Assembly: GCA_904063045.1 (NCBI GenBank)
Contig: CAJFCJ010000004.1
Coordinates: forward strand, 1,481,713-1,545,712
Length of the DNA: 64,000 nt
Direction of reading: 5' to 3'
DNA from: Dimorphilus gyrociliatus
Lineage: Eukaryota; Annelida; Polychaeta; Dinophilidae
Part shown: piece by piece, positions 23,208 to 35,364 of the stretch
How the letters are laid out: each line of letters opens with the position of its first letter
Position numbering within the stretch: the first letter of the stretch is position 1
The notes under the pieces: model-generated
The model's input: only the letters and a program-made list of their open reading frames with translations
Databases searched by the model: none
Told to the model about the DNA's origin: nothing
Made by a program: the position numbers and the translations under genes

Positions 23208-26154
23208 ATGGCGGCAACAACTGGAATTAAATTTGATGATGGATCTGGTCATTCTATAACAAATTGTTTCCCCGTTAGAAACTATAATAGTAGTGGAGGT
23301 AAATTTCATGCGACTATTCAAATCTAGAAAAATAATTTTTCATCTTTGACTTATATATGATAATGTTTACTTGATTTCGTTCAGATCATTTATTTCGCTT
23401 AATATTCTTTTGTAGGAGCTTGGGTAGTAGAACAAAAAGCGGAGCAAAGAAGACGATTTAAAGCAGTATTATGTGCCAATCCAAGAACTTTCGAGGATAT
23501 AAGAGAGGAGCGTAAAAAAGCTGAAAGAACAGGGACAGACTTTCAAGCGCCTTCAGTTCCTCCAGCTACTTCAAGGAAAGATAACGATGACGAGGATGAC
23601 ATAAAAATATTGGACGGTTTCTTTTTGGTAAGTAAGCAAATGAAACTCCTCAATCTCATATATAAATTAAATAATAAACTCTTTCCTTCTCTGAAAATAG
23701 TTAAAGCATTGCTTTGTAGAAGATCCAACAGATCTATGCTCAGTTAACATAAGTGGCTGTGGCTTAACAGACGTGAAAGAGGATGATTTAGTATTATTTG
23801 ATAATGTTATTTACGTAAATGCTGCTGATAACGTACTACAGTTGGAATCGTTAAAAAACTTCTCTATGATGAGGGAATTGGAGTTATCTTTAAATGGCTT
23901 AAGAAATATTAAGATATCACCAGAAAACTTCAATGAGCTTAGGGTTTTGGACGTTTCCTATAATAATCTTAGCAGAGACGATATACTATACTTGGGTGTA
24001 CTAAGGAACTTACAAGTTTTGCATTTATCTTCGAATAATATAGAGAGATTACCTTTGGATATGAGTAGACCATTCGTTATTGGCCAATCAAGTTTCAAAA
24101 GATTTCCAAATTTAGAGGTATTACTGCTAGACGACAATAGTATGTCAGACATGGAGAATTTTGGTCCTCTGGCTGGCTTAACTGAGTAAGTATAAAAGCA
24201 TTAAAATGCTTTGATCTAAATTTTAAACATTAAATGATTAACTCTCTGTAATATTCTTTTATAAAAGATTAAAAGAATTAGATTTATCTCGAAATAAATT
24301 CGAATTTGTACCACATTTATTAATTGCTGAAGGCCGTCATATTACGAAAGATAGTATTCCGTTAAATAAATCAAAGAGTGCCAGAGAACATACAAATGGA
24401 CCAGATAATAAAAAACAAACTTGTTTATCAGCTCCTCAATCTAAAGCTGCTAGTTCTCCATCAAATCCGACACCGTTGAGTAAGTTTTAACACTATAAGC
24501 TGTCGTCTAAATATAACATGTAAGTATTAATCGAGCTTATTTTATTAAAGGGGAATCGTTAATGGGAGAGCTGGAGGCCCTTGATCTCAATGAGGTTGAC
24601 GAGAAAATAGAACAGGAAGAAATTGAAGAACAATTAAAGGACAGTCTTCCACCACCTTTCCTTTCGTTAAGATTATTAAATATGGGCCATAATTTGGTTA
24701 GTGTTTATTTAGCATTTTTAAAACGTTTTTTTCCCTTAAAAAGCATCTTTATTCTATTTTTAATATTTAATTTATTATGATTTGTTATTAATGTCTCTGA
24801 AAGATTACACGAGAGGAAGCTTTGATGCCTGTTGCTGCTTGGCCCAATGTGCAAGAATTGCTTGTGCATGGAAATCCTTTAGTAACCGAACATTCTGGAG
24901 ATCCTGCTTTGTTGAAACAATTTCTCGTAGATCATCTTGGCATACAGTTAATTAGAAAGGAGCCTCCAAAATCTATTAAGCCTACTATAGAAATACCCAC
25001 TAAAAAGGAGAGATTTGTATCTGGTAAAGTTCGAAAAGTTCGTAAAGTTCCCGTCGAAGATTTATTGGCTATTGAGGCGCCAACGCCCCCGTTAAATTTA
25101 TTATCTTCCCCAACGAAGCAGCCTCTCCCGCCAATTCCCCAAAGCCCTAATACGGAAGAGAATAAACAGGAGCATGATGAATATTACGACGACTACGAGG
25201 ACTATGAAGAAGGGTCGGATGTAATTAACTATGGAGATTACAGAACTCCTGACTCTGGACCGCATACAGTAGAAGGACAAAATCTTATTGGCGAAAATGG
25301 CGATGCATTCTTTATGACGCAATTAGAAGAACCAATTGAAGAGCTCTCAGAGCAAGGCTCGGGAAAGCGAGATGATAAAGAGAGAAAGAATGAGAAATAC
25401 AAAGGGCAGACACCAATTAAAAGTGATAAAGAAAAGTTAATGGAACTGTTGGAGATGACAGAGGATGAGCAACTCGCAGTAGACACAGTTAACTTGCCTG
25501 ATAAATCCGGTATGTTTGCTTACTTTTACTTTCTATTTTACTCTTGAAAGCTGATCTTCAATTGTTACAATTTGCTTAACTTTAAGACGTTGCCGCCAAT
25601 GTACGAGCATTGAACTACCTGCTTAATCATCCTTTACAATTGAAAGAACGCAACATCTCCTTACGCAGACCTCAAGTACCCTTCAGACCGGAAATGAAGG
25701 TGTTTAAAAGTTTCCACCCTCTTTGAGAGCTAAAATATTACATTTTTTTTGTTACATCTAGCCGCGCCCACCCGCTGAAGTAAATCCCAGAAAGAGCCGA
25801 TTAAAACAAAAAGAGGAGGCTCTTAAACAAATGAAGAATAGAAAAACATATAAGGAAGCACCGCTAACTGACACCTTGAAAGATGATAAATTAGCAAAAG
25901 ACTTTCCCGACGCGGCTAAATTGTTAAAAAGGGTAAGTTTATAAGTTTATAAATTTTGCATTCAAGGTAGCTTGAATAGCTCAATATATCAATTTCCACA
26001 TTGTGTCAAAGTTCACGAAAATTTTACTTGTTGAAAACTCATCATACAGATTGAAAGACGATATAACAAAGCAAAAATCGATACAATGCAAGAAGCAACA
26101 GAACTTCGAAGTTTGGTTAGGAGTACTATTGAAAAAGTGGCTCCACCCACCTAA
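23208..26154 (+). CDS. XRRA1: X-ray radiation resistance-associated protein 1-like, LRR protein
   Basis: Nine exons: 23208-23298, 23416-23627, 23701-24185, 24268-24479, 24551-24696, 24804-25509, 25587-25699, 25762-25932, 26050-26154; 2241 nt, 746 residues, close to the human protein. The start MAATTGIKFDDGSGHSITNC followed by FPVRN matches the family opening. Leucine-rich repeats follow (LRVLDVSYNNL, LQVLHLSSNNI, LEVLLLDDNSM, LKELDLSRNKF), then an acidic region, one more LRR pair (LRLLNMGHNL, VQELLVHGNPL), and a low-complexity acidic and proline-rich tail ending in a coiled coil. Reported as nuclear and cytoplasmic in mammals with unclear biochemistry; often co-occurs with ciliary genes, which is inference here. 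Shares its promoter with the nexin. Confidence 0.85.
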
Positions 26155-27092
26155 TATAGGATGTTTTTTCAATTAAAAAAAACTGTGCCAACAATGTACT
26201 GTGATAATAAAACTTTTATCAAGAATATATATTAAATATATATCAAATACAGCCAAATATAAGAAATTCAATGTTCTAATCATTATACGATATTAGGCCT
26301 AAATCTCTATTTTCTGATCACATTGACTTTATTTAATTTCATTCCCTAATCCAAGTAGTATTAAAAAAGTTTTAAAAGATAATCAATATTGAATAGTGAC
26401 AGAAAGTGTGGGGGTAGAGATTGAGAAAGAGAGTGAAAAAGAAATAGAGAAAGAAGAAATAAGAGTAAATAATATAATTCAAGGCTTCTAACCAGGATTT
26501 TTCCCCCTTACCTGTATTTATTTGGTCGTTAGTTGAAAGGTAAACTTTCAGAGTTTTATAAAAGCCTTTGAAATTTTACAAATAAGTTATTTCGTTTCTC
26601 ACGAAAGAATTATTAACAGTTATTACTCCAACCTGTTTATGCTTATATTTAAGATTTTATTGTATATTTAGCTTTTAAAAGGTATGTTTTAATTTCTAAT
26701 CTATATATATATATATATATATATATACTGTATACTAATAAATTTATATATATATATATATATGTTTACACTGTTTATATTTTACATAGAATTCTTTAAT
26801 CAAACATTCAGTCATAAATTATTATCAGTATTGAACTTTCTTTTTTTTGCTGTTCAGAATAATCGATCAATATTGTCTGGAGAAAAGAGATAAAATTTGA
26901 ACTATAGTATTTTCAAAGGGGGTAACATCGAAAAAAAGAAATTATTGAAAAATAGTACAAGATCTATAGAGAATTATCGAATCAATATATACAATTGAGG
27001 CGTGATATTTTAAAAAGAACTATTACTCTCTAGTAATATATACTATACAAAAAGGACAAGATTAATATTAATCCTAAATAAGAAAGTAAATT
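26155..27092. other. Intergenic region, TA-rich
   Basis: 0.94 kb between two plus-strand genes. Holds a TAGGCCTA at 26294-26301, a GA-rich stretch at 26400-26465 and a long TA tract at 26701-26765 broken by the ACTGTATA motif. No gene seen. Confidence 0.4.
26701..26765 (+). repeat. TA tract with ACTGTATA core
   Basis: Two TA runs flanking the motif ACTGTATACT. Confidence 0.85.
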
Positions 27093-28243
27093 ATGGATAA
27101 TACTATAGTATTCCTTCTTATTCTCTTATTTCAACCCTTGAAATGTTCATTAACAGCGTGTGATATGAATACGAAACATGTTATTCCAAAATGTACAAAT
27201 GAACATATTAAATTAGAAAAAAGAGAAGAAATATTTAATAAAACTGATCTGATATTTTGTGCCGATTACACACCGACAGTAGACTCTCTTGAGATAATAA
27301 TCAACAAGACAAATTATCCAGATTTACTATTGTTGTTGAAATATGAGTATGGAAAAGAATCGTGTTTGACTGATCAGAGTTTTATTATTCAAATTGATGA
27401 AAAGGGAGAAATTCCAGATCCTTTGAAACTAAACAACCAGGAATATAATTGCAGAAGTCGTTTTGTTCAATCTTTGGCTATAATTCTTCGACTTGAATTC
27501 AAGTCAAACTGCTCAAAGAAATTGAGAATGTATTTTGAATTAAAGATAAACGGTACTGAGATTATACCTCTTACAACCTATACTACAAAACTAACAACAA
27601 AAATTGTAAAACATTCAACTACGAAGAGTACTCGCTTCAGCACGAAGCAAACATTAAGTGAAGAAAGAACAAGCGAAATGGCATCAGTACAAGAAAGAAC
27701 AGACGAAACAACACCAATGCCTTTAAACAATTTATCGACTCTCAGTACATTAAAAAAGATTTATTACACGTCCAACTCCGTAACAGATTACGTAACAATG
27801 GGAACAAAGGAGTACGACAAATCCGTCTCAACTTCTAATAATCTTCCTGATTGGTGTAAGTACGAAAAGCTAAAAAATATAATTATCAATGCAGAATTTT
27901 GTTTATACATATAGGGCCTATAATTGTTGGAGTGGGTGGATTTTTATTTGTATTTTTGATAGTCTTCGCTATTTATATTTTTATACTACATCGTATAAAA
28001 GGTCAATCAAAGCCTGACTCTTCTTACGAAGAAATTGACATTGTTCAGCATTCTATTTATTCAGAAATGAACAACGTAACAAGAGTTAGTATTCGATCAG
28101 TCAAAACGCCTGTAAAACTTGACAGAAAAAGTGATAGTATTAACAGAAAATCTCTAATGGTTATTATGGAAAATGATACCTATGGACATACAAGTAATGA
28201 TATAGATGAGGATAGAAAAGTTAGTTTGTCTCAGGGTAGTTAA
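27093..28243 (+). CDS. Uncharacterised type I membrane protein with tyrosine-bearing tail
   Basis: Exons 27093-27855 and 27915-28243, 363 residues. Signal peptide MDNTIVFLLILLFQPLKCSL, an ectodomain with about six cysteines and several N-glycosylation sites, a long Thr/Ser-rich stalk likely to carry O-glycans, a transmembrane helix (IIVGVGGFLFVFLIVFAIYI) and a cytoplasmic tail with three Tyr motifs: SSYEEI, HSIYSEM and NDTYGH. The ectodomain fold is not recognised. The overall plan resembles an adhesion or immune-type receptor, but the tyrosine motifs are only suggestive. The intron falls just before the membrane helix. Confidence 0.78.
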
Positions 28244-28564
28244 TCTTTATTAAGCATGAAGATTTTAAACGCTACATAAAAAAAAAGTGTATTCAAGTGT
28301 TTTTTTTTACGAATAGAATAAAGGATTTTGTATCTGAAAATTAAACAATTTTTTTATATATATTTATATATACTGTACTTTTATGTGTTAGATAATGTAT
28401 ATTATTATTATTATTATACATATGTTTTTTATTTTTTCAACTGATAACAATTTGTAACTTTCCCTCCTTTTCTACTAAACGGTTTTCGTTAAAGAAGAAA
28501 TCTAAGCATATTATTGATAACGTTGATTATGAATTGCGTTGAATCTGTCGACATACTTTCGTAG
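28244..28564. other. Convergent 3' intergenic region
   Basis: 321 bp between two convergent stops. AT-rich, with a (TTA)n stretch near 28400-28418 and a TATATACTGTA motif copy near 28370. Contains both 3' UTRs. Confidence 0.4.
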
Positions 28565-30944
28565 CTATAATAAGAGAAAATTCAATAATAGTATATTGCA
28601 AAGATGGTAATACTTGCTTCTGTCGCTTTCAATGCCTTTGTCTATTTCAGAAACAGATCTTTCTTTTGAAATGCTTTGACAAGATAAAAAAGGGTTGTTC
28701 TTCTCTAGGTCACAAAGTATAGCATTCCTTAATGATTTGACTAAAGACAATTTATTACGATCATCTTCCAACGCAAACTCTAAACTACAGCCAGAATTTA
28801 GTAAGAAGAGCTTGTGCTGAAGAATTCTTCCGTACAAAAATTTCCAAGGATGACAACTGCTTGCAGGTAAGGGTTGAGCGCACACATCGTTGAGAAACAG
28901 GATATGCTCAATCCCTAAGGATAGCATTTGTCCAATATACGAAGAGCGAGTAGTAAATTCTGATGAATTGAATTCGAACGCAGTACCAGCAGATAAACGA
29001 CTGTCAACTGCTGCAACAATGATTGCATCAAATTCATTTGAAGTTAACACGCGAGTCTTTTGACTTAGAAGATATCGCAACAGTAAGCATAAAGTCATCA
29101 GCTCCTCAGGTATGACTTTAGGGTCGAATATATTGGCATCATTATTAAGTGTGCAATATCGCAAAGCCATTTCACGTAACTTTTTATGCTGATTTTCTTT
29201 ACCCCACCACAAATGAGATAAAGATAAATAATTAGCTTTTTTGGGCTTAACCTCAATGTCAAACTCCTTAATTTCACCTTCACTGCCAACGAAGTACTCT
29301 TTCACCAATATTTTATTCGGTTTACTGTTTTCCGTACCAGATTGCTGTAACAAAATATTATAAGCTTTAGCTCTTAACGGCCGAAACATGTCATTCATGT
29401 TTGATCCCATGCGAAAGCAATCTACATTCCAAATGTTTGGGATTTCAATTTCTCTCTTTTTAAAAATGAAAACAAAATAAATTAGTTAATTATTAGCCAT
29501 TTTAAAGAGTACTAATCAGCAAACCTTGCTTAAAATCTGCAATATCCAAGGATGCATACATCCTGTCGTATACCTGTCTGTTGCAATTTTTAAAGCATTT
29601 CTCTGTACTTGACTATCCACAGATCTCGTTATCTTTAAAATTAAAGAAATGTGTCTAGCTATCATTCTTTTAAAACAATCCGAAAATAAAATAAAATATA
29701 TATAAACCTGTTTCTTAATTATTGTATTTTCTCTCTCTTCGGTTTCATCTCCGTAGGTGAAATTGGATAGATTATGGTATTTAGCTTCAAGAGAGGAAAG
29801 ACGATGACGTTAAGACAAGTAATTATCATTAATTAGCTTATTACCGTAATATTTAGCACATTTAATGAACTTGGCAGACAGAACCTCTTTTTCTGAATCG
29901 CTATAGCTGTTAAACATACATTATTACATTTGTTAAAGATTACATTTATTCAGATTAAATTACTTGATGAAAACGCATTTCGCAATTCCCTCCAAGTCAG
30001 TATGAGATTTTAGCTTTTTAACAAAAGCACTAACTCCAACGATAAGTTCAAAGTTATCAATCTGTTAAAAAAATATTTAATGTAATAGATAAGTTACAGA
30101 AAAAGTCTCAGACAAACCGAATCTAATTCGTCAGGATTTCTTAAACTAAATAGGTCAAGATAAAAAGTAAAAAATTCTTCTCTTAGAATATAGGGATTTT
30201 CTGTTAAATTTTAAAATGTATTTAGTCAATATTTTATATATCTTTTAATTTACCAAGTAAACTGCCAAGAATTGGTAGACGTTCTACATCTAGCTCCAAA
30301 CATTCTAGTAACTTCTTTAGTTTTATTTCTTTCATGCTCATTGTTCCCGAAAAAGTTAACTTTAAAGAAGAACCAAGATATAATTTCGTGTCAAAAGTAG
30401 CGGAAAAGAAGAATGATATATCATTAGTAACAACTCCATCAATTGCATACAGCTTAACCATTTCCCGTATATCGGCCTTTTCGCTTACAATTACTATTTG
30501 GTTCAAATGTTGGAGCATGCTTTGAATAAAGAATCGGGCGGAATTAGGAGCGACCCAATATTTCTTAGTCGGTAACTTTCTACTATCTTCTATGGATATT
30601 ATATTATTCTTTGCAAGCTCACTATTGAAAAGTCTCACTTTTCGCCAAAGGGATTGAGATTTATCAATAGCTCCCCGAAAAGCGAAAACTAATTCAATTC
30701 TATTCTTTGATGAAGTGAAACATAAGTTTTCCAAGAACTTATACGAACTTCCCCAGTCTCCTCCACTCGTAAAATCATGTAGAAAGCCACCATAGAGTCT
30801 TTGAATAGTTTCATCGCAATCTATGAGCAGTCGGAAAGCACGCTCACTTTTTATACTTTTCCTCCAGTCCTTAATAGTTTCTAAAAGAAAGTCTTGCTCT
30901 TTTTCAAAAAGAGCATATAAAGAATGGTTCTTGAAATATGACAT
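28565..30944 (-). CDS. FAM120: FAM120 family protein (constitutive coactivator of PPAR-gamma-like)
   Basis: Seven exons: 30254-30944, 30118-30200, 29964-30061, 29845-29906, 29708-29784, 29525-29632, 28565-29455; 2010 nt, 669 residues. The N-terminal PIN/XPG-like part has RLLIDCDETIQRLYGGF, GGDWGSSYKFLENL, IELVFAF and GVVTNDISFFFS, then LPILGSLLG; the C-terminal part has ATDRYTTGCMHPWILQIL, EELMTLCLLLRYLLSQ and LFLNDVCAQPLP, all matching FAM120A/B/C. It is shorter than vertebrate FAM120A because the long disordered middle and the RGG tail are absent. Vertebrate members bind RNA and act in signalling; the nuclease residues of the PIN domain appear degenerate. Start at MSYFKNH; the upstream in-frame TTG is ignored. 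Confidence 0.85.
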
Positions 30945-31209
30945 TTTAAAGTTATTTTTCAAACCCCTGAGGCTAAAAAGTCAATTTTTCAACAGACCAA
31001 AAAAGATTTGGAAAAGTTACAAATGTCTGGGAGTGCAACAGCGCATGCGTCTATCAACACCGGTTTACTGTTTTTCTTTACCGGTTTTTATACTAGAGAC
31101 ATCTGGTTATTGGCTTTCGGTTGTCAAGCATTCTTTGATAAATTTTTTTTGAGTGATATCTTTTATATTTTATCACATAGAATTGTTTTCTTCAACAACC
31201 TTTCTAAAT
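30945..31209. promoter_or_regulatory. Bidirectional promoter, FAM120 / CCDC66
   Basis: 265 bp between the divergent FAM120 start and the inferred CCDC66 start. Likely shared promoter. No clear core element seen. Confidence 0.4.
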
Positions 31210-32131
31210 ATGAGTCAGGGGTAAGAGTTATTTTTCCGAGAAGATAGAAATTCGCACTTAATTCGCTAAATTTATCTTTTTCTTTCTATTTTCGTATTGA
31301 GCTTTAAATTCGCATTGCACAAATTTTAAACAAATATAAACACGCTACTTTCCTATCTCAACATCCATTTCTCGACTGGGAACTCCTTTCAAAATGTTCT
31401 ATACTATAATTTTTTATTAAGTTGTAGGTTTAATAGGAATATGGTTGATAATTGGAAGATATGCGCATCTAAAAAAGCTAATTAATTTAATTACAGATGA
31501 TTTATATAAGTATATATACGCTTTTTCACAATTTATCAAATAATGATCTAAAAGTTCTAGTATAATAAAAATATTGGATAAAAGGTACGCTAAATTAAAA
31601 AAAATAAGTATTAATTATAACAGACTTGGCGATAATGTAGATGGAATGATTCTATCTATTACACTAATTTTTAAAGAATAGTGATAGCTCTAAAAAGTTT
31701 AAATATCACCAATTACCAAATATATGAAAAGACGGCAGCTCTTGTGGTTTTCAATTATAAGAAACTACTGAGCGAAAAATCGATTTTGCTTTATGATGCT
31801 GTCTCACCTGAGCTTTCAAAAGCTCATACAGTTTTCATACGTTGCAGAACAACAATTCGGTTCCAAACCTCGTCGCAGAATGGAAAACCGGTCATACTCT
31901 GGGATAAGCCTGGTAATAATTTGGATTATTATTCCGAAAACAAAAGCTTTTAGTTTTTCAACATCCTTTTTTTCTATTTAGAAGTAAACTCAGAAAAGAA
32001 AAAATTTGGTTACAAGGCTAAAACTAATCGAATACCTCTGCGCTCAAAAAAATTCGAAGATGATAAAGCTAAATTAAAACCTCCAAGACCCATCTCGAAG
32101 AGTAATGGATCCGAAAGAAAGACAACTATCA

Positions 32132-32166
<35 letters not shown>

Positions 32167-35042
32167 GTCATGAAGGGTTCAGTGACCTTATCTCAAAAAC
32201 AGTTAGACGCTATCCTGACAACGATTGGAACGTTAACTGAAGAAAATGCAAAACTACAAGTAGCCCTTGGTAAGTATTTATAAAGAAAACTAATATGGTC
32301 AAATATAATCTTTAACGTATACGGAGTGCAAAGCGCCACTTACAAGAATATATAGCACTTTGTGATATTATATGTATCATATGTATCGTGTATCTTACAG
32401 AAACTGAACCAGCTAGCAGTGAGTTTATTCACCGTTTGATAGTTTTTTGTCTTTATGTTTTCTAACGTTTTTAAATTGATAAAACTCGCACGATAACAAC
32501 TAATTTTAACCCTGTTTAATTTTATCCAAGTGCAAAAATTTATTTCTCCCTTTTTTGATATTTATATATATATATATATTCAGTATATATTGTATCTATT
32601 TATAATATATATGTATATAATATATGTACACTACCTTCATTGCTAGTTACAGCTTTTATGTATAAAATTACATTTTCAGAGGAAGAAAAGTCAGCAGCTC
32701 TGCCGCTTCCTGAGTCAACAATTCCACCTCCATCAGTTGCTGAAACTACGATAAATAGTACTCATACAAAAGAATATGAAGAGTAAGACAATTGTTTTTC
32801 TGGGGAACAAACGTTTATATAGTGTTTTTCATTATTATTCATACTTAGCGTGCAAACAAAAGGAAATATAATCCAAAATGAAACTCCAAAACCGCCTTTA
32901 GCAATTCCGAAAGCTCATATGACTTTGGCGGAGAAAAAACGCTTAGAATGGGAAAAGGAAAAAGATCAAGCAAACTCTAATTGGGATCCCTGGGGAAGGC
33001 CAGGTTGCGGCGCAAAAAATGCAACAGTTAATACTAATCCAATAAGAAACAATACCCCTCCTGCTTCCAGGACAGGTAGTAAATATCATACAGTTTCTTT
33101 TTTCATTCAATTTTTAATTTTATTTATGTAACAGGTGCTGAACGCATTCACGTTAATCCGACCAGCGTACCTGGTCTTGAATCTGCCTCACCCTCTGTCC
33201 CACAATCTCGATCGCAACCAAATTTAAGTTCTAATCGAGGTACTACTACTACTCCAAATCAAGTTGCTCCAGCAGCAATTAGGAGTTCGTTTGTTATCGG
33301 TGGTGCTGCGCCAGATGAAAGTCGTTTTGACAGAACTAAAGAGCAAGAAAAGAAACTATGGCTAGAGGAACTAAATATGCAGAGAGAAGAGCAACGTCGA
33401 AAGAAAGAAATGGAGAGAAAATTAAAGAACAGTGATGAACCAACGTGGGCAGAGCCGAGAAAAAGCGTGTCGAATACAGATCAAACTACAGGCTATGTTC
33501 TCAATTCGTATACAAGCCCTCCTAGTAATACAGAACACTCTTACCTAAGGGGAGCAAACGTTCACTTAGATGAGGTCACTAAGCGGGAAATGGATGAAAA
33601 GAGAAGACGACACCTTGAGCATCAGGAAGCCATAAAAGCGCAAGTAGAGGAGAAATTAAGGAAGAAACAAGAAGAGAAAGATCGTCAAATGAGAGAAGAA
33701 ATGGAAATAGAGAAAAAGTTAGCAGAAGAGAGAGATGCTTTGAAAAAGCAACAAGAATCAGAGCAGATGAAAGCACGGACGGCAGCCCAACAACAGGCGG
33801 AGCGTATCAGACAATTAGAAGAAGCTATGAAAGACGCTGCTACAGCTGCAGAAAGAGATAAACGCGAAAAGAGATTAAAGAAATTGCAGAGATCTGGTCA
33901 CGATACTGCAAGATTGAGTGATGCCTATGCAACTGGTAAATATTCATATTTCTATTATCAAATACTATAGGGCGAAATGGCTACAGAAAGTCTTTTTTTC
34001 TCTAAACCTTTCTTGAATTGCTTCAATTAGACGAATCTGAGGAATTTGAATTCGTACAAGGTAGTATATGCGTGATTAAGAAACATTTGTTAAATCCATC
34101 ACTCTCCAAAAAAAAATCACTGCATGCTTTGGTGTTTAATTAAACTCTTATTCGTTTCCATTAAAATCTCTTTTTTTCTTTTTATCTCTTAGAGAGGTCA
34201 GATGAAATCGATTTTCCTAAAGATATTGAAGAACCGAAAGCTTTCGATTTACCCCCTGCGACCAGTAGATCAAGAGAATTTGGTGTTCAAGCTAATTTAA
34301 ATGTAGCTGATAATGATAGCGATGATGTTCAAATTGAATATAAGGCCCTACCTACTCCCCCCATTAAAGTTGTTCCAAAGCCGAAAGAAAATACAAATGA
34401 CAGAAGACGAGTTACTAAACAGAGTGAAAAAGCTCAAAGACCAACGCAACAAAGACCACCCCCAAGAAATAATCCTCGCAATAAAACAAGAGACAATCAC
34501 CCAAAAAGGGAATTGGTTAGTAAAAAACCGTCTCCTCCACAAGTTAGGTCAGTTAAACCTAAATCTCCACCCGTTCCGTCCGTTCATAATCGAAAGAAGA
34601 CACCGCCCGTTATGGATGCTCCAAACGAATTTGTTCCATTTATTAGATCAGTGAATGTCCTCGATCCTTCGGTTGCCGAAGACCCTTTACCAGTGTCAAG
34701 GGAACAATCAAGCGTAGTAAGAGGTCGAAAAGCTTACAAAGAGGGTCAACAGCCGGCAAAATACGGTACAGAAATGTTGAACCGAGACGACCCAATTTTT
34801 AATCCAGGATTAGTAAAAGATAACCCCACATTGAGACAATCTCGTATCTTACAGCATCTATCTGATCTACGCAGAGTAAGTAAATTATAATATTCAGTGC
34901 AAATATATTTATCTATATTTATACCTATATTTACTGTATATACAGTATATACTTATATTTATATATATATATGTATTATTTTCAGGGTCTATTGTTAAAG
35001 CAAAGAGAAGCGGAAGTTGCTATGCCTAGTGTTGATAGTTAA
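31210..35042 (+). CDS. CCDC66: Coiled-coil domain-containing protein 66 with two microexons
   Basis: Centrosomal/ciliary microtubule-associated protein in vertebrates. Exons: 31210-31220 (11 coding nt, inferred), 31848-31912, 31982-32269, 32401-32418 (18 bp), 32680-32782, 32849-33075, 33135-33935, 34031-34060 (30 bp), 34193-34875, 34986-35042; 2283 nt, 760 residues. Family marks: N-terminal NGKPVIL...FGYKAKTNRIPLRSK, LSQKQLDAILTTI, WDPWG, the charged coiled-coil RRRHLEHQEAIKAQVEEKLR then KGHDTSRL-like SGHDTARL, and the C-terminal FVPFIRS, DPIFNPGLVKDN and LSDLRRGLL. A poly-Gln/His stretch lies near 32130-32166. The first exon was chosen because MSQG joins in phase and matches the short family N-terminus; that part is the least certain. 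Confidence 0.87.
31221..31847. other. CCDC66 first intron
   Basis: 627 bp, unusually long for this part of the window. An open frame running 31681-31953 on the plus strand is the second exon extended backward with no ATG. Confidence 0.45.
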
Positions 35043-35364
35043 AATATGTGATATAATCCTGTTTTATTTATTTTTTTTATCTTAAACCCTGAAAACAACT
35101 GTTTCAGGTGTGTTATAAATAAATATGATACACTTTTTTTTACTTAATCTATGTCATAGAGGGCGGTATTGGTGTCGGTTAAAATGCAGTAACATACCAT
35201 GACAGACAATTAATCGTTCGTCTCTTGAGTCCATTTCTTCGGTTGATACGAAGCAATAAGCTTAGCTATTTCACTCTACTAAATTCATCAGTTGTAAAAT
35301 ATCTAATCGATCGATAAAATCTTATCAAATATTGGTAACTATAAACAAAAAAAGCAAAGAAAAG
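35043..35364. promoter_or_regulatory. Intergenic region upstream of NOS-type reductase
   Basis: 322 bp between the CCDC66 stop and the reductase ATG. There is no room for an oxygenase domain, and no in-frame coding sequence of that kind is present. Confidence 0.5.

Noticed and set aside
31681-31953. Long open frame taken as CCDC66 first exon
   Set aside because: It has no in-frame ATG. Only 31848-31912 matches the family; the first exon was placed at 31210 instead.
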